Source: CAVRZY01 sp963725415
Lineage (GTDB): Bacteria > Acidobacteriota > Terriglobia > Bryobacterales > Bryobacteraceae
DNA: 11,155 nucleotides
Reading direction: 5' to 3'
NCBI GenBank assembly: GCA_963725415.1
Contig: CAVRZY010000011.1
Coordinates: 1-11,155, forward strand
In this document: positions 5,455 through 11,155 of the stretch, piece after piece
Layout of the letters: each line of letters begins with the position of its first letter
Position numbering within the stretch: position 1 is the stretch's first letter
Notes under the pieces: model-generated
What the model was told of the DNA's origin: nothing
What the model saw: only the letters and a program-made list of their open reading frames with translations
Databases searched by the model: none
Translations under genes and position numbers: made by a program

Positions 5455-6776
5455 AGCGTCGCGATTTCCTTCGTGGCGGTGCGCTCGGCGTTCCCGCCCT
5501 GGCGCTCCGCGGAGCCGCCTCGCCGCGCCCCAACTTTCTTTTCATCATGGCCGATCAGTTGTCTATGGACGCCATGGCGGCCCACGGCAACCGTTTCGTG
5601 CGCACGCCTAACCTCGACCGCGTGGCCGGCGCCGGCGTCTCCTTTCGCGAGTCCTACACCGCTTATCCGCTGTGCTCGCCTGCGCGCAGCAGCATGTTCA
5701 CCGGGCGCATGCCTTCGGAGACCGGCGTCATCAACAACAATCTGCCCATCCGCGAGGAGATCCCCAACCTGGGCCAGTGGCTGGGTGCGCGCGGCTATGA
5801 AACGGTGTACGCCGGAAAGTGGCACGTGCCGGCGAGCTACACCACCAACATTCCCGGGTTCGCCGTTCTGCCGGGCGGCATTGGCGGGCAGGGCAATATG
5901 GGCGACGCCGCCGTGTCTCGCGCCTGCCAGGCGTGGCTCCACAACCGCTCGGGGGCATCCCCGTTTCTGCTGGTCGCCTCGCTGCTGCAACCCCACGACA
6001 TCTGCACGTGGGTGAGTTCGCACACGCGCGGCGCCGAATGGGAAAAGATGGCGCGCATCTCCGAACCCCTGCCTCCGCTGCCGGCCAACTTCGAGTGGGA
6101 CCGCAAGGAGCCCTCCGCCATGCGCAGCGGGCGCCGGCCGCAGTGGTCCGACGCGCAGTGGCGCTACTACCTCTGGAGCTACTACCGGCACGTGGAAATG
6201 GTGGACGCCGAAATCGGCCGCATCCTCGACGCGCTGGAAGACTCCGGCCGCGCCAAAGACACCGTCGTCATCTTCACCGCGGATCACGGCGAAGGCAGCG
6301 GCCACCACCACATGGTGCTCAAGAACTATCTGTACGACGAAGCCGCCAAGGTGCCGCTGTTCGTGTCGTGGCCGGGCCAGACGCCCGCCGGACGGCAGGA
6401 CACCGCGCACCTGGTCTCCGGCATCGACATCACCCCCACCATCTGCGACTACGCCGGCGTGCCCGCCCCTTCCGGCGTGGTGGGCCGCAGCCTGCGCCCC
6501 ATCGTGGAGGGCCGCAACGTGGAATGGCGCGAGATGGTGGCGGCGGAGGTGGCGCGCGGCGGACGCATGGTGCGCACCAAAGAGGCCAAGTACATCGTCT
6601 ACCCCAACGATCCAGTGGAGCAGTTGTTCGACTGGACAGGCGACCCCGGCGAAACCCGCAACGTGGCCGCGGATGCCAAGTACGCGCGCATGCTGGAAGA
6701 CCATCGCCGGTTGCTGAAATCGTGGGAGGCCCGCCTGCAACTGGCCCCCAACGCAAAGGGGCGCGCGCAGGCATAG
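5451..6776 (+). CDS. Tat-exported sulfatase (type I, formylglycine-dependent)
   Basis: This 441-residue protein is of the alkaline-phosphatase-superfamily sulfatase type. The N-terminus MKRRDFLRGGALGVPALALRGAA is a twin-arginine signal peptide, so it is exported folded. The maturation motif is C75-S-P-A-R79 followed by SSMFTGR. C75 would be converted to formylglycine by a sulfatase-modifying enzyme, which is not in the window. Likely metal and active-site residues are D35-Q36 in FIMADQ, K123 and H125 in AGKWHVP, H181 in LLQPHD, D277-H278 in TADHGE, and K290. It hydrolyses sulfate esters, but the substrate cannot be told from the sequence. A strong GAAGGAGGAAG ribosome-binding site lies inside the upstream gene, whose stop overlaps this ATG. 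Length is normal and no defect is seen. Confidence 0.93.
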   Translation: MKRRDFLRGGALGVPALALRGAASPRPNFLFIMADQLSMDAMAAHGNRFVRTPNLDRVAGAGVSFRESYTAYPLCSPARSSMFTGRMPSETGVINNNLPIREEIPNLGQWLGARGYETVYAGKWHVPASYTTNIPGFAVLPGGIGGQGNMGDAAVSRACQAWLHNRSGASPFLLVASLLQPHDICTWVSSHTRGAEWEKMARISEPLPPLPANFEWDRKEPSAMRSGRRPQWSDAQWRYYLWSYYRHVEMVDAEIGRILDALEDSGRAKDTVVIFTADHGEGSGHHHMVLKNYLYDEAAKVPLFVSWPGQTPAGRQDTAHLVSGIDITPTICDYAGVPAPSGVVGRSLRPIVEGRNVEWREMVAAEVARGGRMVRTKEAKYIVYPNDPVEQLFDWTGDPGETRNVAADAKYARMLEDHRRLLKSWEARLQLAPNAKGRAQA

Positions 6777-6803
6777 CTAGTGGGTGGATCGTTGGCCACT
6801 CCT

Positions 6804-6852
6804 CCATAACCGGTGCTCGGCTCCCGTTGGGGGCGCGCTCAGCCCGTTATGG
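6804..6852. other. attC-like recombination site 5 (short, symmetric)
   Basis: TCCATAAC and GTTATGGA form a perfect 8-bp inverted repeat enclosing 35 bases that fold into a further stem around CCCGTTGGGG. At 49 bp between cores it is short for attC. It sits between the convergent sulfatase and VanZ-like genes, 28 and 35 bases from their stop codons. Because the cores are symmetric, orientation cannot be decided. The minus-strand VanZ-like gene is the likelier owner, given the orientation of all other sites. It could also act as a bidirectional terminator. Confidence 0.55.
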
Positions 6853-6886
6853 AAGAGTGCGCCGTCACTCTACTGGAATCACCGTG

Positions 6887-7288
6887 TTAGACTGTCGGCC
6901 GCCCTCCGATATCTGTAGCGGATTGTCCAGCCTGGTTCGATCTGCGGCTACCGATCCCACTCGCCAGGGTATCGACCGCCAAGGCCAGCGCAATTCCCAC
7001 CGCGTTCGCCGCAAAGTCGGTTTGATCGTACACGTTCGTCATCAGACCGAAACCATTCAACGCCTCGAACAGTTCCACCACCGCTAGCGCGAGACCTGCA
7101 GCTAATAGCTTCTTGAATTTCGAGTGGAAAGGCAGTTGCGTGACCACGAAGTAGACCGCGAACGAGGCGGAGATGTTGCCACCATAGCTGCGAACAGCCT
7201 CCTGGTATGGACCCGAGTAACGTCGCTTGAGTACAAGCCCAGTCACGCCGAGGAGCACGAAGAAGACGTTTCGAGCTTTCGTGAACAT
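6887..7288 (-). CDS. VanZ-like small membrane protein
   Basis: This 133-residue protein has about four hydrophobic segments: residues 6-20 (RNVFFVLLGVTGLVL), 38-53 (ASFAVYFVVTQLPF), 60-77 (LLAAGLALAVVELFEAL) and 92-110 (FAANAVGIALALAVDTLAS). The pattern of a polar helix carrying ELFEALNGFG, then YDQTDFAANAVGI, resembles VanZ-family and DUF2809-like membrane proteins, including the conserved D-x-x-AN-x-xG loop. The molecular function of this group is largely unknown, although some VanZ proteins give glycopeptide tolerance. The ATG at 7288 has GGAG about 8 bases upstream. It is probably cassette cargo, with attC-like site 5 at 6804-6852 just past its 3' end. Confidence 0.65.
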   Translation of the reverse strand: MFTKARNVFFVLLGVTGLVLKRRYSGPYQEAVRSYGGNISASFAVYFVVTQLPFHSKFKKLLAAGLALAVVELFEALNGFGLMTNVYDQTDFAANAVGIALALAVDTLASGIGSRRSNQAGQSATDIGGRPTV

Positions 7289-7699
7289 GGCGGGGCTCCA
7301 AGGGCGCGATTCACCTAGCAGCGTACAGCGCCTTGAGATTGTTCCAACTCCATAAATGTTCGGCTTAAACTCCCAGCCCTCGTCGTTTCGGGTGAAGGCC
7401 CAACCGCCTCAATGCCGGCCGACCAGAGAATAGCCCCAGTGGTGAACGACGCCCCGCGGCGGAGTTGTTATGAATGCTCATGACACTCTGCCCGCGTAAT
7501 ACAGCCGAGAAGATAGCGTATCACAAGTCTGAACACCCGGAACTCCTTCGCGACACCCTCGAAGTCAAGGGCACAGAACCTCGTCTACCGCCACAGGTCT
7601 TTCCTGGCCGGCGGGCAACTGCCGGATCGTCGGCCACTCGGAGGCTATCGTCCGCGGCCCCTCAGCTACAGCCTTCAGCCACATGGCCGCAAAGTCGTA
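7289..7699. other. intergenic region with possible gene relics
   Basis: About 410 bp without a confident gene lies between the VanZ-like gene and permease copy 3. On the minus strand one frame gives WAFTRNDEGWEFKPNIYG after an in-frame stop, and another gives VYDFAAMWLKAVAEGPRTIASEW. Both look protein-like but are interrupted, and I recognise neither. At 7449-7480 a weak GTGAAC...GTTATGA palindrome around CCGCGG vaguely resembles an attC site. Confidence 0.35.
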
Positions 7700-7763
7700 A
7701 ACCGGAATCCGACCCACTAACCGCATTTGTCCTCGTGGCAGGAAGTGCGCTGGCCGGAAGGGC
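7700..7763. repeat. permease 3'-flank repeat, copy B
   Basis: Nearly identical to 3415-3479, it directly adjoins the stop codon of permease copy 3. It shows that copies 2 and 3 derive from a duplication reaching past the 3' end of the gene. Confidence 0.75.
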
Positions 7764-8251
7764 TCACTCGTAGCGCAGCGCGGCGGCCGGGTCCAGGCGG
7801 GAAGCGCGCCAGGCCGGGGCCAGGCCGCTCAGCACGCCCACCAGCACCAGGATGCCGGTCGAGACCGCGACCGTGGCCAGAGAGATGGAAAGGTGGATGT
7901 CGCCTTTGCCGGAGGTGTCTTTAAAAGCCGGGCCCATCAGAGGCAGTGTCCCCACCCCGCCGGCCACCAGGTAGGCCATTCCGATGCCGAGCAGTCCGCC
8001 GGCCACAGTAAGCACCAGAGCCTCGGAGAGGAATTGCGCCCGGATGTGCAAACGGCGCGCGCCCAGAGCACGCCGCAGGCCGATTTCCCGGACCCGTTCA
8101 TCCACCGACACCAGCATGATGTTCATCACCCCCACTCCGCCGATGCCCAGCGTCAGCGAGCCGATGAACACCAGCAGCACCTGCAACCCGATGGTGATGC
8201 CGTCGATGACGGGGCGGAACTCCTCCCGGCCGAACATCTGGATGGCGCGCT
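7764..8251 (-). pseudogene. MacB-type ABC transporter permease fragment, copy 3
   Basis: This keeps the complete C-terminal FtsX-like domain, from MFGREEFRPVIDGITIGLQVLLVFIG through GIGGVGVMNIMLVSVDERVREIGLRRALGARRLHIRAQFLSEALVLTVAGG to AGVGTLPLM-type loops and ASRLDPAAALRYE, with all three C-terminal membrane segments in frame. Everything upstream of the AIQMFGREEF segment is gone. The sequence stops being permease at 8251, five bases from the GTTAGAC core of attC site 4. Copy 1 has the same breakpoint. A 157-residue product could start at the internal ATG (8237) but would lack the periplasmic domain and first membrane helix, so transport function is not expected. Confidence 0.85.
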
Positions 8252-8256
8252 GGCCC

Positions 8257-8318
8257 GTCTAACGACCGGCGCATCAGCCGCGCGCCGGTGTTTAGCGCGT
8301 CGGCTGCACGCGTCTGTC
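8257..8318 (-). other. attC-like recombination site 4
   Basis: On the minus strand the element ends with a perfect GTTAGAC core next to permease copy 3. The opposite core is degenerate (GACAGAC). The arms pair as AGCCG with CGGCT and GCGC with GCGC, with an ATC bulge, around a nine-base loop. The DUF2442 gene's reading frame runs into the site and stops at 8292-8294 in the loop. The left end resembles site 1, including its neighbouring bases. Confidence 0.68.
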
Positions 8319-8615
8319 AGGCGGCGCCTGAGTGCGCACTCTGGCGGTTGCCGCGCTGGGTCTTGGCCGAGGCGCCGGGGTCCCATGTAGCAAGCCCTCT
8401 ACACTGATGTCCTCGTCAACTTCCGGCCAGTGCACCCCGTGGCCGGCCCCGATGAGACGAAAGTTTGCTCGCTGCGCGGGCGTGGCTTCGGACAATCGCC
8501 AGGACCAGGCCAGTGGGACGCGCACGACCCGCCCGTCCACCAGATCGACGATAATCTCGTCTTTGGTGACGCGGACCTTCTGAATACGGGGATGGCTGCT
8601 AGCCGCAGTGTTCAT
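8292..8615 (-). CDS. DUF2442 domain protein
   Basis: This 107-residue protein starts at the ATG at 8615, chosen because DUF2442 homology begins about 10 residues later; an in-frame ATG at 8663 would add 16 unrelated residues. The core reads VRVTKDEIIVDLVDGRVVRVPLAWSWRLSEATPAQRANFRLIGAGHGVHWPEVDEDISVEGLLHG, a canonical DUF2442 pattern with GxGxHWPxxDEDISVxGLL. The last 25 residues are proline- and arginine-rich, lie partly in attC site 4 and are probably acquired readthrough. The family often accompanies DUF4160, as here, with a 17-base overlap. The pairing suggests a toxin-antitoxin-like module, but the biochemical role is unproven. Confidence 0.85.
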   Translation of the reverse strand: MNTAASSHPRIQKVRVTKDEIIVDLVDGRVVRVPLAWSWRLSEATPAQRANFRLIGAGHGVHWPEVDEDISVEGLLHGTPAPRPRPSAATARVRTQAPPDRRVQPTR

Positions 8616-8835
8616 ACCATGCCTCCAGGATAGCAGTGAGATGGGTCCGGATGCTCCTGCCAATCACATTCAGCTCTCGCGCGGCGAAGCCGTGACTGCG
8701 AGCAAGGCCAACCGGCTCGATCCAGAACTTGCAGGTCTTGTCCTGACGCTCCACGTGCACGTGCGGTGGCTCATTGCAGTCGAAGCTCGTGAAGAAGAAC
8801 CGATACGGCCCAGGAAGACCCTTGACTCGCGGCAT
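8599..8835 (-). CDS. DUF4160 domain protein
   Basis: This 78-residue protein matches DUF4160 over its whole length: MPRVKGLPGPYRFFFTSFDCNEPPHVHVERQDKTCKFWIEPVGLARSHGFAARELNVIGRSI, ending in AILEAWYEHCG. The signature is PYRFFF, EPPHVHV and KFWI-x-PV. It is the upstream gene of a DUF4160-DUF2442 pair whose frames overlap by 17 bases, so expression is likely coupled. Such pairs are widespread in mobile DNA and genomic islands. A toxin-antitoxin-like role is often suspected but is not shown by the sequence. It lies in the cassette bounded by attC sites 4 and 6. Confidence 0.88.
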   Translation of the reverse strand: MPRVKGLPGPYRFFFTSFDCNEPPHVHVERQDKTCKFWIEPVGLARSHGFAARELNVIGRSIRTHLTAILEAWYEHCG

Positions 8836-8907
8836 TCAAAAGCGTCGCTCCCTTCATCTGCCCAGCAGACCACAGCATACCAAACCCCAATGATCCGTAG
8901 CGGGTCG

Positions 8908-8974
8908 GCCTAACGGCCAAGCTCAGCCGCGCCCGCCTTCTTGGCGGGCGTCGGCTTGCAGCGCCGGGTTAGGG
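8908..8974 (-). other. attC-like recombination site 6 (best preserved)
   Basis: This 67-bp element has both cores well preserved: CCCTAAC at one end and GTTAGGC at the other, read on the minus strand. On the plus strand GGC pairs with GCC, CAAGC and GCCG with CGGCTTG around a TCA bulge, and GCCCGCC with GGCGGGC around a TTCTT loop. The TAA stop codon of the PDDEXK-like gene (8969-8971) lies within its core. This is the strongest single piece of evidence for an integron cassette array here. Confidence 0.88.
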
Positions 8975-9400
8975 TGCCTGCCTGCGCACTCTCCCAAGGA
9001 GTTTCCAAGCGTCCTTGTACTTCTTCCCATCGGCCCTGGAGAAGGAGTACCAAGTGGTTCCGGTTTTGCGGGTCTGTTCGGCCATGCGTCGCTTGACCAC
9101 ACCACTCGGCACAACGTAGTACTCGTGGTCGCCACCGCTTGCCCCGAAGTTCACGAACACATAGATGTGTGTCGGGGAAGCGAGCCGCTTCGCCTTCTCT
9201 CCTAACAGCCAGAACGATCTCGGCCCGCTGTTTGCCTTGACCTGAACGGAATACGCCCGGGTGCAAGACTCGTTGGTCACCAGCAGGTCGGCTCCGAACG
9301 CATTGCGTGAGGTCGGCGACACAATCAAGCCGCGCCCGACCAGTTCGGCCGCCACAAGGTATACGGCTCGCATACCAGTCTGTTGCCCCTTCGAAGGCAT
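8969..9400 (-). CDS. PDDEXK-nuclease-like protein of unknown function
   Basis: This 143-residue protein begins MPSKGQQTGMRAVYLVAAELVGRGLIVSPTSRNAFGADLLVTNESCTRAYSVQVKANSG. The order E19, then G-A-D38-L-L-V, then Q53-V-K55 is the core of the PDDEXK nuclease fold (E, D, QxK) as found in small uncharacterised homologues of restriction and Holliday-junction enzymes. The rest, HIYVFVNFGA, YYVVPSGVVKRRM and TWYSFSRADGKKYKDAWKLLG, fits that group. DNA cleavage is an inference; many relatives are uncharacterised. I chose the ATG at 9400 because GGAGG lies about 10 bases upstream. The frame is open further up but there encodes a recombinase relic. The stop codon is embedded in attC site 6, so this is cassette cargo, the first gene after the relic. 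Confidence 0.72.
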   Translation of the reverse strand: MPSKGQQTGMRAVYLVAAELVGRGLIVSPTSRNAFGADLLVTNESCTRAYSVQVKANSGPRSFWLLGEKAKRLASPTHIYVFVNFGASGGDHEYYVVPSGVVKRRMAEQTRKTGTTWYSFSRADGKKYKDAWKLLGRVRRQAP

Positions 9401-9499
9401 GTGTTCGGTCCCTCCAGAGACCGTGTCAGGCCAGCCCAACTCCTGTTTAGGCTGACCTGGATAAAACCGGTCAGTGCGCACAATCCCGGCGCCCTCGAT

Positions 9500-9641
9500 T
9501 GACATGGGCTTCCGCAGACGGTTGAGGGGGCGGCGGAGTCCCTCGACTGCCAGGATTCCATACGTGCGCGTGGCCATCGTGGTCTGGACGTCCTTATGCC
9601 CCTGATCTTCCTGGACGCGCCTTAGTATATCATGAGCACCC
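9500..9641 (-). pseudogene. C-terminal relic of a tyrosine recombinase/integrase
   Basis: On the minus strand one frame reads HDILRRVQEDQGHKDVQTTMATRT, continuing YGILAVEGLRRPLNRLRKP. This fits the C-terminus of a tyrosine recombinase: the D-I-x-x-VQE-xx-GH box with the catalytic histidine (family LGHKDVQTTM), then the nucleophile-tyrosine segment and a closing helix. Three extra residues seem to lie between TTM and the tyrosine, and a TGA interrupts the frame just upstream (near 9647), so only about 45 codons remain. It could come from an integron integrase (IntI) or from a phage- or Xer-type enzyme; the ending GLRRPLNRL does not decide. Its frame runs into that of the PDDEXK-like gene. It sits just ahead of the first cassette. 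Confidence 0.6.
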
Positions 9642-9745
9642 GGTCAACCTGTTAGTCAGGGGCACAGGACTCACCCGAACTGTAAGCCGTCCCTGGGTGC
9701 TAGCGAATAACGCCTGTCGCCGGAGTTCATTCCGGCCGCAAGGGC

Positions 9746-10618
9746 TCACTCGTAGCGCAGCGCTGCGGCCGGATCCAGGCGGGAGGCGCGCCAGGCCGGG
9801 GCCAGGCCGCTCAGCACGCCCACCAGCATCAGGATGCCGGTCGAGACCGCGACCGTGGCCAGGGAGATGCTCAGGTGGATGTCTCCTTTGCCGGAGGTGT
9901 CTTTGAAAGCCGGGCCCAGCAGAGGCAGTGTCCCCACCCCGCCGGCCACCAGGTAGGCCATTCCGATGCCGAGCAGCCCGCCGGCCACAGTGAGCACCAG
10001 AGCCTCGGAGAGGAATTGCGCCCGGATGTGCAGGCGGCGCGCGCCCAGGGCGCGCCGCAGGCCGATTTCCCGGACCCGCTCATCGACGGAAACCAGCATG
10101 ATGTTCATCACCCCGACTCCGCCGATGCCCAGCGTCAGCGCGCCGATGAACACCAGCAGCACCTGCAAGCCGATGGTGATGCCGTCGATGATGGGGCGGA
10201 ACTCCTCCCGCCCGAACATCTGGATGGCGCGCTTGTCGGTGGGGGAGAAGCGCTGGCGCTTTCCGATGGCGGCGCGCACCTGGCTCATGGCCTTGCGCTC
10301 GAACTGCGGCGCCAGCGAGGAGAACACCAGCACGCTGGCGTAGCGGGAATCCCACAGGTCGGCGGCGGTGGAGTAGGGAATCCAGCAGGACTCGTCGTCG
10401 CTGGTGAAGTAGGCGCTCATGTTGAGCTTGCGGTCCATGGTGCCGATGACTGTGAACCGCACGCCCCGGATCAGCACCGTTTCGCCTACCGCCGGCCGCC
10501 CGCTGAAGAGCTGCTTGCGGAGCGAGCCGCCCAAAAACACCACCCGCCGCCGCTCCAGGAAGTCTTCGGCACTGATCCAGCGGCCCTCGCTGGGGATCTC
10601 GTTGCGGATCAGGCCGTA
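9746..10618 (-). pseudogene. MacB-type ABC transporter permease fragment, copy 4 (longest)
   Basis: This is the most complete copy, about 290 codons in frame: periplasmic core domain from RNEIPSEGRWISAEDFLERRRVVFLGGSLRKQLFSGRPAVGE to RQRFSPTDKRAIQMFGREEFRP, then the FtsX-like membrane domain IIDGITIGLQVLLVFIG, GIGGVGVMNIMLVSVDERVREIGLRRALGARR, LVLTVAGGLLGIGMAYLVAGG and the closing ASRLDPAAALRYE. The N-terminal membrane helix and first part of the periplasmic domain, normally about 120-150 residues, are missing. The frame stays open upstream to 10942, but that sequence is repeat flank, not permease. The MacB ATPase is absent. It is classed as a truncated pseudogene and serves here as the reference for damage in the other copies. 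Confidence 0.82.
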
Positions 10619-10916
10619 CCGTCGGGACCTTTCTCTAATGGTGGTACGGAGTGCTGACGGGCACGGGTGACGATCGGCGGGACGCCCGCGCCTGCCGCTT
10701 TGCGTTCTGATTTGCCAGGGATGCGAACGCAGCCCAAGGCAGCAAAGTCTCAATGCTCCGGGACTCTGGGAGTGACGACACTGCCGCTCCGGGCATAGGA
10801 TGTGGATGTGGCAGTGGGTCAGTCTCCGTGAAGCGCCTGATACGGCCAAGTGGCACCCTACTGCGCAGGAATTGGCAGGATTACTTCCGAGTCCGCCGTC
10901 ATCCGGCACGAACCAG
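10619..10916. repeat. permease 5'-flank repeat, copy B
   Basis: It corresponds to 4214-4510 with scattered substitutions. Together with copy 4 it forms a repeat unit of about 1.18 kb (9738-10916), whose partner is 3468-4510, shorter by the 142-bp deletion. The common truncation point shows that the permease lost its N-terminus before the unit was duplicated. Confidence 0.75.
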
Positions 10917-11155
10917 CTAATCGACATCAGGTGGGCTGTCATCGGTGGCCCCGGCTATGGACGGAGCGCACAATTTCAAGCGGAATGAGTCAGGGTGCGC
11001 AGAGGGCGCGCGATTCCGGGCCGGGAAACATTGAGGATTGCACTACGCCGCTCAATGGTCATCCTTAGACTCTAAGGCGCTATCCCGAGGGTGTTCTCGG
11101 GTGGAGTACTCTCGTCCGTTTTGGTCCGTTCTGGCCCTTGACACACCCCCGGAGA
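10917..11155. other. right-edge intergenic sequence
   Basis: No gene is supported. It holds a 15-bp palindrome (CCTTAGA, C, TCTAAGG at 11063-11077), a second stem (CCCGAG and CTCGGG at 11084-11101), an imperfect 10-bp tandem repeat (TCCGTTTTGG, TCCGTTCTGG near 11117-11137), and a TTGACA hexamer close to the window end that could be a -35 element of a plus-strand promoter outside the window. Confidence 0.35.

Noticed and set aside
5397..6740. Long minus-strand open frame opposite the sulfatase
   Set aside because: It is a GC-driven shadow of the sulfatase, with His/Ala/Arg-rich composition and no domain. The plus-strand frame has a full set of catalytic motifs.
10635..10942. Open frames in the permease 5' flank, including the N-terminal extension of permease copy 4
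   Set aside because: Frames are open in several phases because of high GC. Changes between the two flank copies are not conservative and no family is recognised, so the extension is not treated as protein.
11041..11130. tRNA-like pattern (CTCAATGGT followed by two stem-loops)
   Set aside because: The putative anticodon loop lacks U33, the T-loop lacks TTCRA, and no acceptor stem pairs. It is not a tRNA.
1..11155. CRISPR array or classical insertion sequence
   Set aside because: No regularly spaced short direct repeats, no transposase frame and no paired terminal inverted repeats with target duplications were seen. The repeated elements are explained by permease fragments and attC-like sites.

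Overview
The window is GC-rich and looks like accessory DNA from a soil-type bacterium, most plausibly an acidobacterium (Solibacter-like). That assignment is an inference from MacB-type permease paralogues, a Tat-exported sulfatase and a CheY-like receiver. There is no rRNA or other phylogenetic marker.

The central observation is that the minus strand reads like a decaying integron gene-cassette array with no intact integrase. Six imperfect palindromes of 49-67 bp (749-805, 1333-1397, 1872-1929, 6804-6852, 8257-8318, 8908-8974) have the architecture of attC recombination sites. Five of them have a perfect GTTAGRC core on the low-coordinate side when read on the minus strand and a more variable core on the other side. 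Each lies at or just after the 3' end of a short minus-strand gene. For hicA-1 and the nuclease-like gene, the TAA stop codon lies inside the attC core itself, as in classical cassettes.

Minus-strand order, from high to low coordinates: MacB permease fragment (copy 4, with 300 bp of upstream flank), a relic of a tyrosine-recombinase C-terminus, a PDDEXK-like protein and attC, DUF4160 plus DUF2442 and attC, permease fragment (copy 3), a VanZ-like membrane protein and attC. A plus-strand operon follows (unknown protein plus sulfatase). Then come permease fragment (copy 2, same upstream flank as copy 4), hicB-2/hicA-2, a secreted unknown protein and attC, hicB-1/hicA-1 and attC, a RelE-type antitoxin/toxin pair and attC, and permease fragment (copy 1). 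At the left edge a plus-strand single-domain response regulator converges on copy 1.

Toxin-antitoxin modules dominate the cargo, and two of the three recognised toxins are broken: the RelE-like toxin by a nonsense codon at position 11, and HicA-2 by a one-base deletion near its C-terminus. The four permease fragments are decaying differently: a 255-bp in-frame deletion (copy 1), a 142-bp frameshifting deletion (copy 2), 5' truncation at an attC (copies 1 and 3), and a shared 5' truncation with foreign flank (copies 2 and 4). Copies 1 and 3 join an attC at the same permease codon, which suggests that one fusion was duplicated.

The plus-strand operon 4660-6776 encodes a cytoplasmic-looking unknown protein translationally coupled to a Tat-dependent sulfatase. 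A perfect inverted repeat ending on the start codon covers its ribosome-binding site.
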